Below are positions 27,674 to 37,773 of a stretch of 64,000 nt of DNA, in pieces; within the stretch, counting starts at the first letter, position 1, and every line of letters starts with the position of its first letter. This DNA is from Nitrospirota bacterium (GTDB lineage Bacteria > Nitrospirota > Thermodesulfovibrionia > UBA6902), in contig JACRLN010000040.1 of assembly GCA_016215115.1 (NCBI GenBank), positions 1-64,000 on the forward strand, read 5' to 3'. Below the pieces are notes generated by a model, which was not told the origin of the DNA, did no database searches, and saw nothing but the letters and a program-made list of their open reading frames with translations. Both the position numbers and the translations under genes were made by a program.

Positions 27674-28228
27674 TTGAGAGCAGGGGACGGATTGCGAGGA
27701 CCCGGCTTGAGATGTTATAAGAAGTTTATTGTTGAAGTTCATCTTTTCCTTCTCCTATCCATCTGTATTCTCTCTCCAGCGTATGCCCAGGATTACAGGG
27801 TCATCAGGGGCACAGTCACAAAAGTCAGCGATGGCGACACCGTTATTATCAGACCTTTTAGCGGAAAGCTCTTTAAGTGCAGGCTCTACGGCATCGATGC
27901 GCCTGAGATACCTCATAACGGCAATCCCGGGCAACCATACGGGCGAGCCGCTGACAGAGAACTGAATAATCTTGTCCTGCATACTACTGTTGATATCACT
28001 CTCACCGGTGACAGATCGTATGACCGTGAGATATGCATCATTAAAAGAATGGGGTTGGATATTAACAGGGAGATGGTGAAACGAGGTTACGCCTGGGCTT
28101 ACCGTCAATATCTCAAAAGACCCTATGCTTCGGAATACATTGATGCTGAAAACGAGGCACGGAAGATGCGTAGCGGTCTCTGGCAGCAGGTAAATCCGAC
28201 ACCGCCGTGGGAGTTCAGGAGGAGGTAA
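27674..28228 (+). CDS. Thermonuclease/staphylococcal nuclease-like protein with signal peptide
   Basis: VTKVSDGDTVII, CRLYGIDAPEIP, GYAWAYRQYL. Confidence 0.88.
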   Translation: MRAGDGLRGPGLRCYKKFIVEVHLFLLLSICILSPAYAQDYRVIRGTVTKVSDGDTVIIRPFSGKLFKCRLYGIDAPEIPHNGNPGQPYGRAADRELNNLVLHTTVDITLTGDRSYDREICIIKRMGLDINREMVKRGYAWAYRQYLKRPYASEYIDAENEARKMRSGLWQQVNPTPPWEFRRR

Positions 28229-28448
28229 AGAATATTTAGAATTGAATAAGAACTGTCTAAAGTCGAGGTGTGTCCCTTATGACACGGCATTGAAAAAGTA
28301 TGGCAATAAGTCAACGTAGTCAAGAACGTCCCCTATCTCCAAGGGGTCAGCACCGTCAAGGGTTCGGTTTGGTTCGTAGATGCAATTTTAATACATCAAG
28401 ATTTGCTAAAATAATGAACTGTAAAAATATCCGTGAAAGGTTTGAGCA

Positions 28449-29678
28449 ATGTCACAAATATTATCCCTATACGAACTTAATCGGCTTATCAGGTCTGTTA
28501 TTGAAAGCTCTTTGCCTGATGCGTTTCTTGTTACTGCAGAAATAGCTTCATGCGATGTAAAGAATCATTGCTATCTGACTCTCGTTGATAAAGAGGAAGA
28601 GACTATCCGTGCTGAGATAAAAGCTGTCATATGGGCAAGCGCTTTTAAAAAAGTGTCTGCAGAATTCAGAAGAGCTACAGGCATTGAACTCGGCAAAGGA
28701 ATCAAAATATTGTTTGAGGCTGAGGTAAGTTTTCACGAGAGGTACGGGCTGAAGCTGAATATTTTAAACATTGACCCTTCTTACACTATCGGGGAACTGG
28801 CCGTCAGAAGAAAAGAAATTTTGGAACGGCTTACAAAAGAAGGCATCAAAGATAAAAATAAGGAACTGGAATTTCCTCTGGTCCCTCAGAGGATAGGGAT
28901 TATCTCATCTGCTACAGCGGCAGGTTATGAAGACCTGATGACACATTTAACAAACAATTCTTACGGGTATAAATTTACCTGCAAACTATATGAGGCGACA
29001 ATGCAGGGAGACAGGGCGGAGCTGTCGATTGTGAATGCTCTCATGCAATGTACTAATGATGCTTCACAATTTGATGTTATTGTCATAGTAAGGGGTGGCG
29101 GGGGGCAGACCGATTTACAATGCTTTGACAGTTATGATATTGCAAAGGCGATCGCTTACTTGCCTGTCCCGGTCATATCAGGGATAGGGCATGAAAGAGA
29201 CGTTACCGTTGTTGACGAGGTTTCTAACATGCGGGCCAAGACCCCTACCGCAGTTGCGGATTTGATTATTACAAGAGTCAGGAATTTTGAAGACATGATA
29301 GATTCGTTAACGCATAATTTAGTTCACGGAACTCATAAACTGACTTCAAATATCAGAGAGAAGATTTCCAATCTTGCCGGGAATCTTGAAAGTTCTGTAA
29401 GAAGAGACCTGCTTGATAATTTCCACAGACTGAAAATTTTCATAAAAGGCCTGAAATATTCTTCAAAACTGATAAAGTCCGGGCAGGAAAGACTTATGTC
29501 GAAAGAAAGTAACATCAACCACCTCAATCCCGTCAATGTACTTAAAAGAGGATACAGTATTACATACAACAACGGGAGAGCTGTTAAATCCATATCTGAT
29601 GCAGAAGTTGGTGACAATTTGCGCACTGTATTGTATAAGGGTGAATTGATAAGTAAAGTGGTAAGCAGTAAGCAGTAA
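28449..29678 (+). CDS. xseA: Exodeoxyribonuclease VII large subunit
   Basis: OB-fold N-terminus, VIVRGGGGQTDLQCFDSYDIAKAI, ISGIGHERDVTVVDEVSNMRAKTPTAVADL. Confidence 0.95.
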   Translation: MSQILSLYELNRLIRSVIESSLPDAFLVTAEIASCDVKNHCYLTLVDKEEETIRAEIKAVIWASAFKKVSAEFRRATGIELGKGIKILFEAEVSFHERYGLKLNILNIDPSYTIGELAVRRKEILERLTKEGIKDKNKELEFPLVPQRIGIISSATAAGYEDLMTHLTNNSYGYKFTCKLYEATMQGDRAELSIVNALMQCTNDASQFDVIVIVRGGGGQTDLQCFDSYDIAKAIAYLPVPVISGIGHERDVTVVDEVSNMRAKTPTAVADLIITRVRNFEDMIDSLTHNLVHGTHKLTSNIREKISNLAGNLESSVRRDLLDNFHRLKIFIKGLKYSSKLIKSGQERLMSKESNINHLNPVNVLKRGYSITYNNGRAVKSISDAEVGDNLRTVLYKGELISKVVSSKQ

Positions 29679-29688
29679 GTAGTAAGGA
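29661..29688. repeat. Heptamer array gtaagca/gtaagta overlapping the xseA stop
   Basis: gtaagca-gtaagca-gtaagta-gtaagga. Confidence 0.85.
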
Positions 29689-29730
29689 GAGAGATTGTGG
29701 TTAATTTTGAATTTAACGGGAGGGAGAATA

Positions 29731-29946
29731 ATGAATGACGCCCCAAGTTACAAGAACGCGATTGAGGAAATAGAATCAATCGTGGAAGAAATTGAAAACG
29801 AGACCGTTGACGTCGACGTGCTTGCGGAGAAAGTGAAACGGGCTGCTTATCTTATCAAATACTGCAAGTCCAAACTCAAGGCAACTGATAATGAGGTCAA
29901 AAAAGTTTTAAGAGAGTTTGAGAAAGAGCATAATGAAGCAGATTAA
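29731..29946 (+). CDS. xseB: Exodeoxyribonuclease VII small subunit
   Basis: Short helical protein YKNAIEEIESIVEEIENETVDVDVLAEKVKRAAYLIKYCKSKL directly after xseA; RBS before ATG 29731. Confidence 0.9.
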   Translation: MNDAPSYKNAIEEIESIVEEIENETVDVDVLAEKVKRAAYLIKYCKSKLKATDNEVKKVLREFEKEHNEAD

Positions 29947-30000
29947 ACAGATTAAGCAATATTTGAACTTCTCGCATATTTTGGTTATTATAAAAACTCT

Positions 30001-31068
30001 ATGAAAGCCATCATCCTGAGTGGAGGGAAAGGCACACGCTTAAGACCGTTGACTTACTCCGGTGCCAAACAGCTCGTCCCGGTAGCCAATAAGCCCATAC
30101 TTTTTTATTGTATAGAAAATATAGTTGAAGCAGGGATAAAAGATGTCGGCATGATTATTTCTCCTGAAACCGGGCAGGAAATTAAAGACGCTACAGGAGA
30201 CGGGAGCCGCTGGGGGATTAATATTCAATATATCACACAAGATGTGCCGGGCGGACTTGCTCACGCTATTAAAACCGCGCGGGACTTCCTTGCTGATTCG
30301 GCATTTGTAATGTATTTGGGTGACAATCTTATCGGTACCGGTATAGATAAATTTATTGATGAATTCAAGAGAAACATGCCGGAAGCCCTTATACTACTTA
30401 AGGAAGTGGATAATCCGAAGCAATTTGGCGTTGCAGATGTTTCACCTGAGGGAAGGGTCCTCAGACTTATAGAAAAACCTGAAGTTCCTCCTTCAAATCT
30501 GGCCCTGGTAGGCATATATATCTTTTCACCTAAAATACATGAGGCTATAGAAAGGATAAAGCCTTCAACAAGGGGAGAACTCGAAATAACCGACGCTATT
30601 CAGGAATTGATTAATATGGGTTGCAGCGTTGAGAGTTTTGTGCTTGATATGTGGTGGCTTGACACAGGGAAAAAGGATGACATGCTTACGGCCAATGCAA
30701 TCGTTCTTGATAAATGGTTGAAAGGAAATATCAATGGGCAGGTTGATAATACAAGCAGGATACTCGGCAGGGTTGCCGTCGGCAAAGGGTCGGTTATAAA
30801 AGAGAGCACTATAAGAGGACCTGTTGTGATCGGTGAAAATACCGTGATAGAAAACTCTTTTATCGGACCTCATACAAGTATCGGCAACAAAGTAAATATA
30901 ATCAGGTCATCGGTTGAACATTCCGTTATAATGGATGAAAGTGAATTGAGAAATATAGAAAGACTGGAAGAGAGCCTTGTCGGACGCAGGGTAAAAATTA
31001 CCGAAAACAGGAAAACCCATAAGGCCTTAAGACTTATGCTTGGTGATGATTCTGTAGTGGAGGTTTAA
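30001..31068 (+). CDS. rmlA: Glucose-1-phosphate thymidylyltransferase (long form)
   Basis: MKAIILSGGKGTRLRPLTYSGAKQLVPVANKPI; left-handed beta-helix C-terminus. Confidence 0.93.
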   Translation: MKAIILSGGKGTRLRPLTYSGAKQLVPVANKPILFYCIENIVEAGIKDVGMIISPETGQEIKDATGDGSRWGINIQYITQDVPGGLAHAIKTARDFLADSAFVMYLGDNLIGTGIDKFIDEFKRNMPEALILLKEVDNPKQFGVADVSPEGRVLRLIEKPEVPPSNLALVGIYIFSPKIHEAIERIKPSTRGELEITDAIQELINMGCSVESFVLDMWWLDTGKKDDMLTANAIVLDKWLKGNINGQVDNTSRILGRVAVGKGSVIKESTIRGPVVIGENTVIENSFIGPHTSIGNKVNIIRSSVEHSVIMDESELRNIERLEESLVGRRVKITENRKTHKALRLMLGDDSVVEV

Positions 31069-31069
31069 G

Positions 31070-31516
31070 GTGGAAGGGCTTCATATAAAACAAGTGCTGC
31101 TTTACAAGGATCCGCGGGGTTGGCTGGGAGAAATAATAAGAGAAGATGAATCAGAAATTACGCCGGCCATGGTATATCTGTCAATGACAAGGCCGGGACT
31201 TGTCAGAGGACCTCATGAACACATAAAACAGACTGATTGTTTTTGTTTTATCGGCAAGTTCAGAATTTATTTATGGGATAACAGAAAAAAATCTTCAACC
31301 TACCAGGAGAAAAAAGTTGTGGATACATCTGATACCCCTACGTTGGCAATTGTGCCGCCCGGCATAGTGCATGCTTACAAAAATATCGGCAGTACCGATG
31401 GGTTAGTAATAAATTTGCCGGACAGACTTTATAAGGGATGGGGGAAGACCGAAACAGTTGATGAAATACGGCATGAAAATGATCCACGTTCGCCATTCAG
31501 CATAGAGGATAAATAA
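31070..31516 (+). CDS. dTDP-4-dehydrorhamnose 3,5-epimerase-related protein
   Basis: Cupin RmlC-like ORF between rmlA and rmlB (MTRPGLVRGPHEHIKQTDCFCFIGKFRIYLWDNR). Confidence 0.82.
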   Translation: MEGLHIKQVLLYKDPRGWLGEIIREDESEITPAMVYLSMTRPGLVRGPHEHIKQTDCFCFIGKFRIYLWDNRKKSSTYQEKKVVDTSDTPTLAIVPPGIVHAYKNIGSTDGLVINLPDRLYKGWGKTETVDEIRHENDPRSPFSIEDK

Positions 31517-32541
31517 TGAGGTTATTGATAACTGGCGGTGCTGGGTTTATAGGGGCTAATTATATCAGGTATGTGCTGTCTGTACACCCTGACTATCACG
31601 TGATTAATTTAGACAAACTTACCTACTCGGGCAATCTCGGAAATCTTAAGGGAATAGACGGATACCCAAATTATACGTTTGTCAGGGGAGACATTTGCGA
31701 CAGAAATGTGCTGGATGGCATAAAGTTTGATGCAATTGTAAATTTTGCAGCGGAAAGCCATGTTGACAGAAGCATTCTTGACGCCTCGCCTTTCCTTCAG
31801 ACAAATATTATGGGAACTCATAATCTGCTTGAAACAGCAAAACAAAGAGACTGCATTTTTTTGCATGTTTCAACTGATGAGGTATATGGCACAATAGAAA
31901 AGGAATCCTTTAATGAAAACTCGCCGTTGAGGCCCAATAGTCCTTATGCGGCCAGCAAGGCAGCTTCCGACATGCTTGTCAGGTCTTACGTTGAAACTCA
32001 TAAAATAAAGGCTATAATAACCAGGTGCTCAAATAATTACGGGCCTTATCAATTCCCCGAAAAACTTATTCCTCTTGTTATCATCAATGCACTTAATATG
32101 AAGCCGATACCGGTTTACGGAGACGGCATGAATGTTCGGGACTGGATTTATGTTACAGACCACTGTAAGGGGATAGATACGGTCCTTCATAACGGTAAAA
32201 ACGGCGAAGTTTATAACATAGGCTCAAGGAACGAACGTGCGAACATCGAACTCATTAAATTGCTGCTTGTAAAAGTTGCCGGAAGAATCAACCTGAATGA
32301 GAATGAATTCGCAGGTCTGATCAACTTTGTCAGGGACAGAAAGGGTCATGACAGGAGATATGCCATTGATTCGTCAAAGATAGAACAGCAGCTTGGCTGG
32401 AAACCGGAGATTAGTTTTGATGAGGGAATTTCAAAAACCGTTGATTGGTATATTTCAAATAAACAGTGGTGGCAAAGGATAATATCCGGAGAATATATGC
32501 AGTATTATAATACTCAGTATGCTGAAAGGCTGAAAAAGTGA
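31516..32541 (+). CDS. rmlB: dTDP-glucose 4,6-dehydratase
   Basis: TGGAGFIGANYIRY; STDEVYG; YAASKAASD. Confidence 0.95.
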   Translation: MRLLITGGAGFIGANYIRYVLSVHPDYHVINLDKLTYSGNLGNLKGIDGYPNYTFVRGDICDRNVLDGIKFDAIVNFAAESHVDRSILDASPFLQTNIMGTHNLLETAKQRDCIFLHVSTDEVYGTIEKESFNENSPLRPNSPYAASKAASDMLVRSYVETHKIKAIITRCSNNYGPYQFPEKLIPLVIINALNMKPIPVYGDGMNVRDWIYVTDHCKGIDTVLHNGKNGEVYNIGSRNERANIELIKLLLVKVAGRINLNENEFAGLINFVRDRKGHDRRYAIDSSKIEQQLGWKPEISFDEGISKTVDWYISNKQWWQRIISGEYMQYYNTQYAERLKK

Positions 32542-32596
32542 AGACTGTTAAATTCCCTCTACCCTTGCGGGAGAGGGTTAGGGTGAGGGGGATTAT

Positions 32597-33427
32597 TTGT
32601 TGAAGATCGCATTGACCGGTTCTGACGGTATGCTTGGTTCCGATATAAAGAATGTCTTTTCAGATGTTGAACTCGCGGCCCTTACACTCCATGATTTTGA
32701 TATTACCGATCTTGATAAATCTGTTAAAGCAATAAAAGAAATAAAGCCGGATTATCTGATACACACGGCAGCTTATACCGATGTTGACGGATGCGAGAGA
32801 ACTCCTGAAACGGCGTTTCTTGTGAATGGGATCGGTGCAAGAAACATAACCATGGCATGCGAAGAGATCAGATGTCCCGTAATTTATATCAGCACCGATT
32901 ATGTATTTGACGGCACAAAAAAGGAGACATACAATGAGTGGGACAAAACAAATCCCATAAACATGTATGGACTGTCTAAACTTTTGGGAGAGCAGTTTGT
33001 AACATCACTGACAAACAGGTTTTATGTTGTCAGGACCTCATGGCTTTACGGGAAAAACGGCAAAAATTTTGTTGATACAATAATAAGGCTTTTGTCGGAA
33101 AAAAACGAAATAGATGTTGTAAATGATCAGGTTGGCTCTCCTACTTATACTTACGATCTCGCAAGAAAACTGAGGGAGTTGATCGGGAGAGGCTATGGCA
33201 CATATCATGTAACCAACACATCATATTGTTCCTGGCATGAATTTGCCGTTGAGATAGCAAGGGCAAATGGGATTAATAAGAAAATCAACCCGATAACTTC
33301 CGAAAAATTAAACAGACCTGCCAAAAGACCCGCCTTTTCCGTGCTTAATAACACCATGCTGAAGCTCGAGGGGATTGAACCTGCAAGGCACTGGAAAGAA
33401 GCGCTGAAAGATTATCTGAAAGGGTAA
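32597..33427 (+). CDS. rmlD: dTDP-4-dehydrorhamnose reductase
   Basis: TGSDGMLGSDI; STDYVFDG; YGLSKLLGE. Confidence 0.94.
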   Translation: MLKIALTGSDGMLGSDIKNVFSDVELAALTLHDFDITDLDKSVKAIKEIKPDYLIHTAAYTDVDGCERTPETAFLVNGIGARNITMACEEIRCPVIYISTDYVFDGTKKETYNEWDKTNPINMYGLSKLLGEQFVTSLTNRFYVVRTSWLYGKNGKNFVDTIIRLLSEKNEIDVVNDQVGSPTYTYDLARKLRELIGRGYGTYHVTNTSYCSWHEFAVEIARANGINKKINPITSEKLNRPAKRPAFSVLNNTMLKLEGIEPARHWKEALKDYLKG

Positions 33428-33440
33428 GCAATATCGTTAT

Positions 33441-33480
33441 ACTTCCTCACTTTCCTGCTTACGCACTTTCTCGCTACTTT
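33441..33480. repeat. Degenerate octamer array
   Basis: acttcctc-actttcct-gcttacgc-actttctc-gctacttt. Confidence 0.7.
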
Positions 33481-33560
33481 AGGGAAGCGGGAAAATTTCC
33501 GATAAATATAAAAAGAGGAAGGGATGATCAATAAAGCGAGAACCTTTCCGGGGAGTTGTT

Positions 33561-34508
33561 ATGAATTTGAACAAGAAATTAAAAAAACAGGAAGAAAATA
33601 TCACAGGGTATTTCACGTTTTTTTGCGCACTGCTTCTTGCGTTCGCCGCTGTCACATCCTTCTTGTCATCACCTTCTCATGCGTCAGAAATATCCGCAAA
33701 GGCTGCAGTCGTGGTAAACAGTGCAAATGATACCCTGCTCTATGGAAAGAACCCGGATCTTAAATTACCTCCGGCAAGCACGACAAAGCTGATAACGGCG
33801 ATGGTCGCCCTTGATATACTGGGGCCTGATGAGGTAATTACTATAAGCAAAAAAGCCGCCCTTACCGCATCGATCCGGCCGAACCTCCCTGGAGGGGAAA
33901 AACTCAGTGTGAGAGACCTCCTCTGCCTTGCCCTGATACGGTCGATCAACGGCGCAGCGGTGGCGCTCGCTGAAGCCTCCGCAGGCACGGAAGAAGCATT
34001 CGTATCCTTCATGAATGAAAAGGCAATATCCATCAGCGCACTCAATACCAGATTTATAAACGCCTCAGGGCTTCCCGGGAAAGGACAATACACAACCGCC
34101 CGCGATCTCGCAAGGATCATGAAAAAAGCATTGTCCTATCCGCTTATCGCCGATATAATTCACACTCCGACAACGGCGCTTGACGTCAAGGGGAAGACGG
34201 TCGTTCTTACCAATACAAATAACCTGCTCTGGACGGATGACGGCCACCTTGGAGGAAAGACCGGGTATACCCGGGCAGCGCGGCACTGTTTTGTAGGCGC
34301 TTCGGATAAGGAAGACGGAACGCTCATTATCGCCCTCCTTGGAGATGCGTCGCGCAACACGCTCTGGACGGATGCGGAGAAGCTTCTTGCAAGGGACTTT
34401 CAGGAGGGGACGATCATCATTGATGCCGGGGAAAACAGCCTGGGAGCAAAACGTCAAAAGGCAGTACACCGCACGAGAGAAAAGAGAAGCAGGACAAAGT
34501 CGTTGTAG
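33561..34508 (+). CDS. D-alanyl-D-alanine carboxypeptidase (S11)
   Basis: STTK (SxxK), SINGA (SxN), KTGYT (KTG). Confidence 0.93.
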   Translation: MNLNKKLKKQEENITGYFTFFCALLLAFAAVTSFLSSPSHASEISAKAAVVVNSANDTLLYGKNPDLKLPPASTTKLITAMVALDILGPDEVITISKKAALTASIRPNLPGGEKLSVRDLLCLALIRSINGAAVALAEASAGTEEAFVSFMNEKAISISALNTRFINASGLPGKGQYTTARDLARIMKKALSYPLIADIIHTPTTALDVKGKTVVLTNTNNLLWTDDGHLGGKTGYTRAARHCFVGASDKEDGTLIIALLGDASRNTLWTDAEKLLARDFQEGTIIIDAGENSLGAKRQKAVHRTREKRSRTKSL

Positions 34509-34510
34509 TA

Positions 34511-34558
34511 GCGCTTCCGCTCTTCCCCGCTTGCGCACTTCCCCACTTTTGTCTTGCT
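34511..34558. repeat. Degenerate octamer array
   Basis: gcgcttcc-gctcttcc-ccgcttgc-gcacttcc-ccactttt-gtcttgct. Confidence 0.65.
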
Positions 34559-34661
34559 GTTTGGCATGATATTGAATTACAATTAAGCGATGTAATTTAT
34601 AAAGGGGAATAATCATATCTTTTGATATAAAATAAATAATATTTTCAGGAGGACAAAATAA

Positions 34662-34871
34662 ATGGCTAAAGAATTTACAGTCATCATAGAGCAGGATGAA
34701 GAAGGGTATTTTATTGCAGAGGTACCCGAACTTAAGGGCTGTCATACACAAGCAAAGTCTCTTGATACTTTAATGAAAAGGATTAAAGAGGCAGTTCTGC
34801 TTTGTCTTGAAGTGCAGGGAGAAAAGCGCACCAAAACGCATCTTGTAGGTGTTCAGAAGATCGCAGTATGA
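34662..34871 (+). CDS. hicB: HicB-like antitoxin
   Basis: FTVIIEQDEEGYFIAEVPELKGCHTQAKSLDTLMKRIKEAV. Confidence 0.92.
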   Translation: MAKEFTVIIEQDEEGYFIAEVPELKGCHTQAKSLDTLMKRIKEAVLLCLEVQGEKRTKTHLVGVQKIAV

Positions 34872-35098
34872 GTAAATTTCCATCGTTGTCCGGAAAAGAA
34901 ATTGTTTTTATTTTAAAAAAAGCCGGTTTTACCTCTGAAAGACAAAGAGGCAGCCATGTCTTTATGAAACATTCTGACGGACGAGTAACAGTAGTCCCGG
35001 TTCATTCAGGTGAAACAATTGGCGCAGGACTGTTATCCAAGATATTAAGAGATGTGGAAATGACAAAAGATGACTTCCTGAAAATGCTTAAAGGTTAA
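34868..35098 (+). CDS. hicA: HicA-like mRNA interferase toxin
   Basis: KKAGFTSERQRGSHVFMKHSDGRVTVVPVHSGETIGAGLLSKILRDVEM. Confidence 0.93.
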   Translation: MSKFPSLSGKEIVFILKKAGFTSERQRGSHVFMKHSDGRVTVVPVHSGETIGAGLLSKILRDVEMTKDDFLKMLKG

Positions 35099-35149
35099 AT
35101 TTGGAAAGGGAAGGGGATATGCCTCTTTTAAAGTTTAAATAAATAGCCC

Positions 35150-35392
35150 ATGAAAAAGTCTCATCAGAATATCAACATTGTGCATACGGCGTATTGCCCC
35201 CATTGCAGAGCCGTCACCAACCTGAGCGTGTCCATCACTCTGCAGACCATCCCCGTACCGGATGGAAAAACGGAAACGCTTGTCTCACGAACGTATCATT
35301 GTGAATCCTGCTGCTCATTTGTGCGAAGTGAAGATGATGTATCACTTCTCGCAGGGTATGGGGAAAGCGACTTTGCAGGACTCGTTACTTAA
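35150..35392 (+). CDS. Small zinc-ribbon-like protein, probably with a non-native tail
   Basis: YCPHC...YHCESC double CxxC; tail after SEDDV looks non-native. Confidence 0.5.
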   Translation: MKKSHQNINIVHTAYCPHCRAVTNLSVSITLQTIPVPDGKTETLVSRTYHCESCCSFVRSEDDVSLLAGYGESDFAGLVT

Positions 35393-35480
35393 ATCCAACC
35401 ATGGCGGCAGAAGATATCTTCCCTATGTCTTTACCGAGCAGGGATTTGCGATGCTTTCCGAGGAAATAAGAGTTGTTTAA
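35388..35480 (+). pseudogene. ORF6N-domain protein fragment
   Basis: LLKSNHGGRRYLPYVFTEQGFAMLS matches the ORF6N C-terminal core only; no upstream remainder. Confidence 0.7.
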
Positions 35481-35561
35481 GAAGAATTATTTTATAATAA
35501 GTGTTCAGAATTTGCTGGCCAGTATGTTTATATCGCAGTATTCAGAGGCGTTCTTGTTGGC

Positions 35562-35885
35562 GTGGCTGACTCACTGCAAGAGACCAGACACATGCTTAGT
35601 GACATGAATTTGGAGAAACTGCTCCTCTGGTATCACGATTTATATAAGAAATATGATGAAAAAGTTAGAGAAAATGAGGGCGCCATCAGGTTTCTGACAA
35701 ATGTGGTCGAATGGTTTGAACAAGGCCGCCATAAAAAGAAGAAAAGCAAGCTGGCAGGAATAGACAATATCTTTTTCCTCTTTGATAAGGAATATCTGAA
35801 GAAGGCCAAAGATCCTCTTGATGCGATAAAAATATTTTTGGCAGCAAAACAAAAAGAGAAAAGAGAACGGGGCATATTCGGATGA
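35562..35885 (+). CDS. Hypothetical protein, possibly 5'-truncated
   Basis: GTG start; same frame continues upstream (EFAGQYVYIAVFRGVLVG) without a start codon. Confidence 0.5.
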   Translation: MADSLQETRHMLSDMNLEKLLLWYHDLYKKYDEKVRENEGAIRFLTNVVEWFEQGRHKKKKSKLAGIDNIFFLFDKEYLKKAKDPLDAIKIFLAAKQKEKRERGIFG

Positions 35886-36406
35886 TCAAAAGTGAATCTG
35901 AGAAAGTACTGTTCAAAGATATGGTTCGGTCATGCACTTTCAAAAAAGTGAAAGACGCATTACTCGAACTTTATCCTGACCAGAAAAAGGTTATTAATGG
36001 GTACAAGTATGTTTTTCAAACTCTAAGACTTATGCGGTATAGATATAACAAAGAAGGGTTGGTTATTGATATCAGGAAAGTCGGGAGAGGGAAGAACGCA
36101 TATTTCTGTGTCAGCGGTCTATGCACAGAAAAAGGCATTCAACAGTCATACGCCCTTGAGTATACTCCGTGGTCGAAATGGCTTGGATATGAGGTGGATA
36201 AAAAAGTTCTTAAAAAGATGCCGAAGGAAGAAATAATAGCACACTGCTTTTGGGAGATGACCTTTATGGGTTTTACTCAGGACAAGATCAGAAGCAGGCT
36301 GTTTGTGCTAAGAAGGCGGGTCAAAGATATTGAAGATGGCAAGGCAAGAACTATCCCTTACAAAGAAGTAATGGCAAGAATTAAAGATAAATTAAAAAAT
36401 GGATAG
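35882..36406 (+). CDS. Hypothetical protein (DUF6557-like)
   Basis: 4-bp overlap with the preceding ORF; LLELYPDQKKVINGYKYVFQTL...HCFWEMTFMGFTQDKI. Confidence 0.6.
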   Translation: MIKSESEKVLFKDMVRSCTFKKVKDALLELYPDQKKVINGYKYVFQTLRLMRYRYNKEGLVIDIRKVGRGKNAYFCVSGLCTEKGIQQSYALEYTPWSKWLGYEVDKKVLKKMPKEEIIAHCFWEMTFMGFTQDKIRSRLFVLRRRVKDIEDGKARTIPYKEVMARIKDKLKNG

Positions 36407-36495
36407 TGCGAAAGCGGATAAGGGGTAAGGATTAGGGGGTAATGGGTGAGAGGTTAGGGGAAGAAACCACGCCATAAGCAAATTTATGCAATAGA

Positions 36496-37728
36496 TCAAT
36501 GAAAGAACAGATAGCCGATGAATATAGATGCCAGTAGGCCTGCAAGATCAGCGATGAGTCCGCATATGACTGCGTAGCGCGTATTTTTTATCCCGACAGA
36601 ACCGAAATAAACGGCGATGATATAAAACGTGGTATCGGAGGAGCCCTGCATTATTGACGCGACCCTTCCGGCGAAGGAGTCGGCCCCATATGTCTTCATC
36701 GCATCCACCATCATGCCCCTCGCGCCGCTTCCACTGAGAGGTTTCATGAACGCGGTCGGCAGAGCGCCCGTAAAGTCGGCATTTATGTTCAGCGATACCA
36801 GAGTATTACGAATCAGATCTGTGAGCATGTCCATTGCTCCCGATGTCCTGAAAACGCCCACGGCAACCAGAATGGCGATCAGATAGGGGATGATCCTGAC
36901 GGCAATATGAAAGCCGTCTTTCGCCCCTTCGATAAATGATTCGTAAACGTTGACCCGCCTGAATGAAGCGAGCAGTATAAAACCGACGATGATGGAAAAA
37001 AGCAGGAGATTGGCCGCAACTGAGGAAACAGCCGCTATCTCTTCCCTGCTCATCCTGGAAAGAATGAACATCGATGCGCCGACAAATAATGTGAAAACTC
37101 CGAGATATGCCAGGACCACCCTGTCCAGTAGATTGATCCTCTGATACAGGGCCACGCTGATGAGACCCGCCATAGTTGAAAATGAGGTCGCCAGTAATAT
37201 GGGAATAAAAATATCCGAGGGGTCCGCGGCCCCGAGCTGGAACCGGTACACCATGATAGTAACGGGGATAAGTGTGAGTCCGGAGGTGTTCAGCACGGTA
37301 AACATTATCATGGGGTTCGATGCCATGTGCCTGTCTTTGTTTGTGGCCTGCATCTCCTTCATAGCCCTTAAACCGAGAGGCGTGGCAGCGTTATCAAGTC
37401 CCAGCATATTGGCGGAGATGTTCATGATGATGGAGCCTACGGCAGGATGGTCTTTTTCAAGCTCAGGGAAGAGACGGTGAAAAAACGGCCAGATGGCCCT
37501 GGAAAAGATCCTGACGATCCCGCCTTCTTCTCCTATCTTCATCAAACCCATCCAGAGGGTCAGGACGCCTGTCAATCCCAGGGAGATCTCAAATCCTGAT
37601 CTGGCATATTCGAATGTGGCGTTCATCATCTGAGGGAATACGTCCATGTCGCCGAACATGAGCAGCTTTGCCATCCCGACAACAAAGGCGATCACAAAAA
37701 AACCGATCCAGATGTAATTGAGAAGCAT
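36496..37728 (-). CDS. Fused SpmA/SpmB-like nucleoside-recognition membrane protein
   Basis: SpmA-like N half (MNISANMLGLDNAATPLGLRAMKEMQ) and SpmB-like C half (PLSGSGARGMMVDAMKTYGADSFAGRVASIMQGSSDTTFYI). Confidence 0.92.
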   Translation of the reverse strand: MLLNYIWIGFFVIAFVVGMAKLLMFGDMDVFPQMMNATFEYARSGFEISLGLTGVLTLWMGLMKIGEEGGIVRIFSRAIWPFFHRLFPELEKDHPAVGSIIMNISANMLGLDNAATPLGLRAMKEMQATNKDRHMASNPMIMFTVLNTSGLTLIPVTIMVYRFQLGAADPSDIFIPILLATSFSTMAGLISVALYQRINLLDRVVLAYLGVFTLFVGASMFILSRMSREEIAAVSSVAANLLLFSIIVGFILLASFRRVNVYESFIEGAKDGFHIAVRIIPYLIAILVAVGVFRTSGAMDMLTDLIRNTLVSLNINADFTGALPTAFMKPLSGSGARGMMVDAMKTYGADSFAGRVASIMQGSSDTTFYIIAVYFGSVGIKNTRYAVICGLIADLAGLLASIFIGYLFFH

Positions 37729-37773
37729 GCACTATAGTACCACAGAAAAGAAGTAGGGGGTATGGGGTATGAA

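Noticed and set aside
32555-32592. ctctacccttgcgggagagggttagggtgaggggg upstream of rmlD
   Set aside because: Common type of dispersed intergenic repeat; single copy here, nothing further to support.
34065-34751. 228-aa minus-strand ORF opposite the D-Ala-D-Ala carboxypeptidase
   Set aside because: Antisense shadow ORF; no domain signature.
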